Shown in pieces: positions 60,963-64,000 of a stretch of 64,000 bases of DNA (its first letter is position 1; the number at the start of each line of letters is the position of its first letter). Under the pieces are notes generated by a model. That model worked only from the letters and a program-made list of their open reading frames with translations. It made no database searches and was not told where the DNA came from. The translations under genes and the position numbers were made by a program. Where the stretch lies: assembly GCF_011682145.1 (NCBI RefSeq), contig NZ_WHJH01000038.1, positions 1 through 64,000 on the forward strand. The letters run 5' to 3'. Origin of the DNA: Massilia mucilaginosa. Lineage in GTDB: Bacteria; Pseudomonadota; Gammaproteobacteria; Burkholderiales; Burkholderiaceae_D.

Positions 60963-61913
60963 ATGCAATTTTCCGTTTATCAGGAAAGCCAGCTCGGCGG
61001 CCGCAAGGTCAACCAGGACCGGATGGGATACAGCTTCACGCGCGACGCGCTGCTGCTGGTCCTGGCGGACGGCATGGGCGGCCACCTGCGCGGCGAAATG
61101 GCCGCGGCCATCACGCTCCAGACCATGTCGAGCATGTTCCAGCAGCACGCCACGCCGTATGTACGCAAGCCGGAGCGCTTTCTGGAAGAGGCGTTTCTCG
61201 AAGCGCACGATGAAATCCATCGCTACCGCATCGCCAACAACATGCCCGACACGCCGCGCACCACGGTGGTGGCCTGCCTGATCCAGCACAACACCGCGAT
61301 CTGGGCCCACTGCGGCGACTCGCGCCTGTACTGGCTGCGGCGCGGGCAGATTTTGGGCCGCACGCGCGACCACTCGCACATCGAGCACCTGATCGCCCAG
61401 GGTTTGGCCGATCCGGCCGAACGCGCGACCCACCCGGACCGCAACAAGCTGTATAACTGCATCGGCGCTTCCTCGCTGCCGAAGATCGAAGTCTCGCGCC
61501 AGGTCAGCTTGTTGACGGGCGACGTGGTCATGCTGTGCTCCGACGGCTTGTGGTCGATGCTGCCGGACGAAGAGATCGTCCATCGCCTCTCGACCCAGAC
61601 CATCGTGCGCGCGATTCCCGACATGATCAGCACCGCGATCACCATCGGTGGCGATACCTGCGACAACACGACCGCGCTGGCGATCATGTGGCAAGGTTCG
61701 CCCGAAGTGGAAACGGCGGGCGTGAACACCGACGGCAGCGCCGCGGTCATTTCGACCATGATGCTGCCCGAGAACCTGGTCAGCACCACGATCCTGAGCG
61801 CCCCGGAGCCGGAACAGCCGCTCGAAATCGACGCCTTCAACGACGACGAGATCGAAAAGGCGATTGCCGAGATCCGCGACGCCATCGAAAAATCATCCCA
61901 GGTTTTGAAGTAA
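60963..61913 (+). CDS. PP2C-family protein phosphatase
   Basis: 316 residues; metal-binding motifs NQDRMG (18-23) and [13 protein letters not shown] (about 36-48), [11 protein letters not shown] near 118 and [10 protein letters not shown] near 240 agree with the PPM/PP2C fold. The last 70 residues are an acidic tail. It should reverse phosphorylation by the upstream kinase. It ends 22 nt before rph. Confidence 0.92.
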   Translation: MQFSVYQESQLGGRKVNQDRMGYSFTRDALLLVLADGMGGHLRGEMAAAITLQTMSSMFQQHATPYVRKPERFLEEAFLEAHDEIHRYRIANNMPDTPRTTVVACLIQHNTAIWAHCGDSRLYWLRRGQILGRTRDHSHIEHLIAQGLADPAERATHPDRNKLYNCIGASSLPKIEVSRQVSLLTGDVVMLCSDGLWSMLPDEEIVHRLSTQTIVRAIPDMISTAITIGGDTCDNTTALAIMWQGSPEVETAGVNTDGSAAVISTMMLPENLVSTTILSAPEPEQPLEIDAFNDDEIEKAIAEIRDAIEKSSQVLK

Positions 61914-61935
61914 GCCTGCTTTTACAAGGTACTAC

Positions 61936-62664
61936 ATGACATTTGAATCACGTCCGAGCGGCCGCGCCGTCGACCAGCTGCGCGACATCGTCCTGACGCG
62001 CCAGTACACCAAGCATGCCGAAGGATCGGTATTGATCGAGTGCGGCGACACCAAGGTCATTTGCACGGCCAGCATCGAAGAGAAAGTGCCGGGCTTTTTG
62101 AAGGGCAAAGGGCAGGGCTGGCTGACGGCCGAATATGGCATGCTGCCGCGTTCGACTCACACGCGCATGGACCGGGAAGCGGCGCGCGGCAAGCAAAGCG
62201 GCCGCACGCAAGAGATCCAACGTTTGATCGGCCGCTCGCTGCGCGCCGCGTTCGACCTGGAAGCGTTCGGCGAGCGTACCTTGAATCTGGATTGCGATGT
62301 GATCCAGGCCGATGGCGGCACGCGTACGGCGTCGATTACCGGCGCCATGGTGGCCGCGTATGACGCGTTCAGCAAACTGGTGGCCAGCGGTGCGATTCCG
62401 AAGGTGCCGGTGAAGAGCTTTGTGGCGGCGATTTCGGTCGGCGTGTACAAGGGCATGCCGGTGCTCGACCTTGACTACGTCGAGGATTCGGGCTGCGACA
62501 CCGACATGAACGTGGTGATGACCGAAGCCGGGCACTTTATCGAAGTGCAGGGCACGGCCGAAGGCGCGGCGTTCGACCGGGCCGGGATGAACCGTTTGCT
62601 GGACCTGGCGCAGGCGGGGATCGCGGACATTATCGCGCTGCAGAAGAAGGCGCTGGGGATTTAA
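61936..62664 (+). CDS. rph: Ribonuclease PH
   Basis: 242 residues; phosphate-dependent 3' exoribonuclease that trims tRNA ends. Signature sequences: [60 protein letters not shown] and [14 protein letters not shown], plus [20 protein letters not shown] for the active site. It begins 22 nt after the phosphatase. A repeat element follows its stop. Confidence 0.97.
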   Translation: MTFESRPSGRAVDQLRDIVLTRQYTKHAEGSVLIECGDTKVICTASIEEKVPGFLKGKGQGWLTAEYGMLPRSTHTRMDREAARGKQSGRTQEIQRLIGRSLRAAFDLEAFGERTLNLDCDVIQADGGTRTASITGAMVAAYDAFSKLVASGAIPKVPVKSFVAAISVGVYKGMPVLDLDYVEDSGCDTDMNVVMTEAGHFIEVQGTAEGAAFDRAGMNRLLDLAQAGIADIIALQKKALGI

Positions 62665-62683
62665 GCGTTCCCGCTACCTTTAA

Positions 62684-62725
62684 AACCGTCGTTCCCGCGC
62701 CAAGGCGGCCCTCGGCGGGAACGAC
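62684..62725 (+). repeat. Inverted-repeat element, copy C
   Basis: aaccgtcgttcccgcg followed by an insertion and ggcgggaacgac; the same unit as 58824-58853 but with a longer loop. It lies between the rph stop and the convergent DUF3616 gene. Confidence 0.55.
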
Positions 62726-62734
62726 AGGCGGCGG

Positions 62735-63688
62735 CTACAACACCACCGTAATACTCCTGAACGTCTGCTCTTCCTCCGCCATTTCCTTCACATGCGCTCC
62801 GCCGTCATCGCTCAGAATCTGCACCTTGCGGGTCCCGGGAATGGCAAACAGCGCCTCCGGCCGCACATCGTCAAAATCCTCGTGCACCAGTTGCTCCGGC
62901 GCGTCCTGCGCCTTGCCCGACCAGCGATACAGCGCAAACTCGCCATGATCTGCCGGCGGGCCCGCCACGATCATGTATGCCAGTCCCACCAGCTCCATGC
63001 TGCGAATCGCCAGCCCGCCCAGATCGAGCTCGAAGGCCTCGCCAAACTCGGCCCGCTCGCCCTCGACCACCTTTTCCGGGTTCAGCAAATGCACCACCAG
63101 CGCCTTGCCCTCGGGCGCCGGATTGCGCAAGCCAATCAGCAGCGTTCCTTCCGGCGTCGCCGCCAGCCCCTCGATATTGAAAGCGCCATCGGCTTCGGGG
63201 GTCTTCCCGGAGGCCTGCGCAATCGGATATTTTTTCAGCTGGCTGGACTCGATCATATCGTCCAGCAGGCCGCTGTAGGCCTGGCCGACCGGTTCCAGGC
63301 GCGCCTTTCCTTTGCCATTCGCTTTGCCCGCCTCGGTCGCAAAAAACCGGAAACGGCGCTCCTGCACCTCGCCCTTCTTGTTGCGGCCGTGCGAGGTAAT
63401 CCAGTAAATCCGAGCGCCGATGGTGGCCGCGCCTTCCAGGTCCGATTCCTTGTTCTTCTTGGTGCCCAAGAACTCCGACAGGTCGACCACCTCCACCGCA
63501 TCGGCCACGCCGCGCTGGTAGATCTTGAGCTGGTTGCGTTCGTCGTTGGCGACCACGAACAGGTCTTCCCCGAGCGCGGCGGCGGCCGAGGCGTCGCACA
63601 TGCCGCGATAGGTAAAATGGTCTTCCAGTCTGGGGTGCAGCGCGTCCGCGATCAGGGTGGCGCTGGTGCCTTCTTTGTGCTGTGTCAC
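62735..63688 (-). CDS. DUF3616 domain protein
   Basis: 317 residues, no signal peptide. The sequence MCDASAAAALGEDLFVVAND and repeated beta-strand blocks (GAATIGARIYWITSHGRNKK; NIEGLAATPEGTLLIGLRNP; RSMELVGLAYMIVAGPPADH) fit the DUF3616 family, probably a beta-propeller-like fold. Function is not established. It is convergent with rph and 38 nt from the next minus-strand gene. Confidence 0.75.
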   Translation of the reverse strand: MTQHKEGTSATLIADALHPRLEDHFTYRGMCDASAAAALGEDLFVVANDERNQLKIYQRGVADAVEVVDLSEFLGTKKNKESDLEGAATIGARIYWITSHGRNKKGEVQERRFRFFATEAGKANGKGKARLEPVGQAYSGLLDDMIESSQLKKYPIAQASGKTPEADGAFNIEGLAATPEGTLLIGLRNPAPEGKALVVHLLNPEKVVEGERAEFGEAFELDLGGLAIRSMELVGLAYMIVAGPPADHGEFALYRWSGKAQDAPEQLVHEDFDDVRPEALFAIPGTRKVQILSDDGGAHVKEMAEEEQTFRSITVVL

Positions 63689-63726
63689 GTCATTCTCCGG
63701 CGTTTGTCAAAACGCCATCATAAATG

Positions 63727-64000
63727 CTAACGCAGGCGCCGCGCCGCACGCGTGACCAGCCACCCCGCCACCACCGTAAACGTCGCGATGATCCCGGCGA
63801 TGATCCAGAAGCCGGCCGGGTGGTGCGACAGCGGAATGCCGCCCACGTTCATGCCCAGCATGCCGGCAATGATATTGATCGGCAGCGCGAGCACCGTCAC
63901 GATCGTCAGGATAAACAGGCTGCGCCCGGTTTCCTCGCTGACGCGGGCGGCGATTTCTTCCTGCAGCAGCTTGATGCGTTCCTGCAGCGACGACATGTCG
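63727..64000 (-). CDS. C-terminal part of a CorA/ZntB-type metal transporter (partial)
   Basis: The frame runs off the window's right end and stops at 63727, giving the last 90 residues. They hold the family's transmembrane helix, the loop motif GMNVGGIPL (the GMN signature of the CorA superfamily) and a second helix (FWIIAGIIATFTVVAGWLVT). The GMN-V-GG-P form is nearer ZntB-like zinc transporters than magnesium CorA, though this is not certain from the C-terminus. Confidence 0.85.
   Translation of the reverse strand, partial: DMSSLQERIKLLQEEIAARVSEETGRSLFILTIVTVLALPINIIAGMLGMNVGGIPLSHHPAGFWIIAGIIATFTVVAGWLVTRAARRLR

Overview
The window is high-GC bacterial DNA that looks like a member of the Oxalobacteraceae (Massilia/Duganella/Janthinobacterium group, Betaproteobacteria). 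This is inferred from the gmk-rpoZ-spoT operon, the yicC / kinase-phosphatase / rph neighbourhood, PEP-CTERM secreted proteins, two polar-type flagellins and codon use; no rRNA or tRNA gene is present to confirm it.  Layout. (1) 0.27-12.4 kb: a complete minus-strand flagellar basal-body/export block, transcribed fliF-G-H-I-J-K and fliL-M-N-O-P-Q-R, with fliE divergent on the plus strand. (2) 12.5-16.3 kb: a plus-strand accessory stretch with a PEP-CTERM protein, a probably frameshifted ORF pair, a CPBP membrane protease and three small unknown genes. (3) 16.3-17.5 kb: a lipoprotein. (4) 17.6-26.7 kb: late flagellar genes on the minus strand: two flagellins, flaG, fliD-S-T, a second FliK-like protein, a free FlhB C-terminal domain and a YcgR c-di-GMP brake. 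Three sigma-28-type promoters (both flagellins and fliD) can be read directly. (5) 27-28.8 kb: an unknown membrane protein and a macro-domain gene lying between two copies of a 29-bp repeat. (6) 28.8-37.5 kb: a tightly overlapping minus-strand operon for a modified CDP-6-deoxyhexose (cytidylyltransferase, 4,6-dehydratase, C-methyltransferase, epimerase, aminotransferase, two acetyltransferases) led by a TPR/SPINDLY-type O-glycosyltransferase. Its place beside the flagellins suggests a flagellin glycosylation system.  (7) 37.6-45.7 kb: signalling and surface genes: a diguanylate cyclase, a NarL-type two-component pair, a phosphodiester glycosidase, two more PEP-CTERM proteins related to the one at 12.5 kb, and an OmpR-type two-component pair. 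(8) 45.9-55.4 kb: a lipoprotein hydrolase, a long mirror-symmetric palindrome at 47.5-47.7 kb, a membrane protein, greB, a DUF3422 protein, two overlapping Asp-box secreted proteins, and a TonB receptor followed by heme oxygenase. (9) 55.5-64 kb: housekeeping genes spoT, rpoZ, gmk, yicC, a Ser/Thr kinase with PP2C phosphatase, rph, a DUF3616 protein and the 3' end of a CorA/ZntB-type transporter.  How it fits together: the window builds and exports the flagellar filament, probably glycosylates the flagellin, and adjusts motility through c-di-GMP (cyclase plus YcgR). The most unusual sequence features are the glycosylation operon, the GTCTC palindrome, the three-member PEP-CTERM family and the macro-domain cassette.
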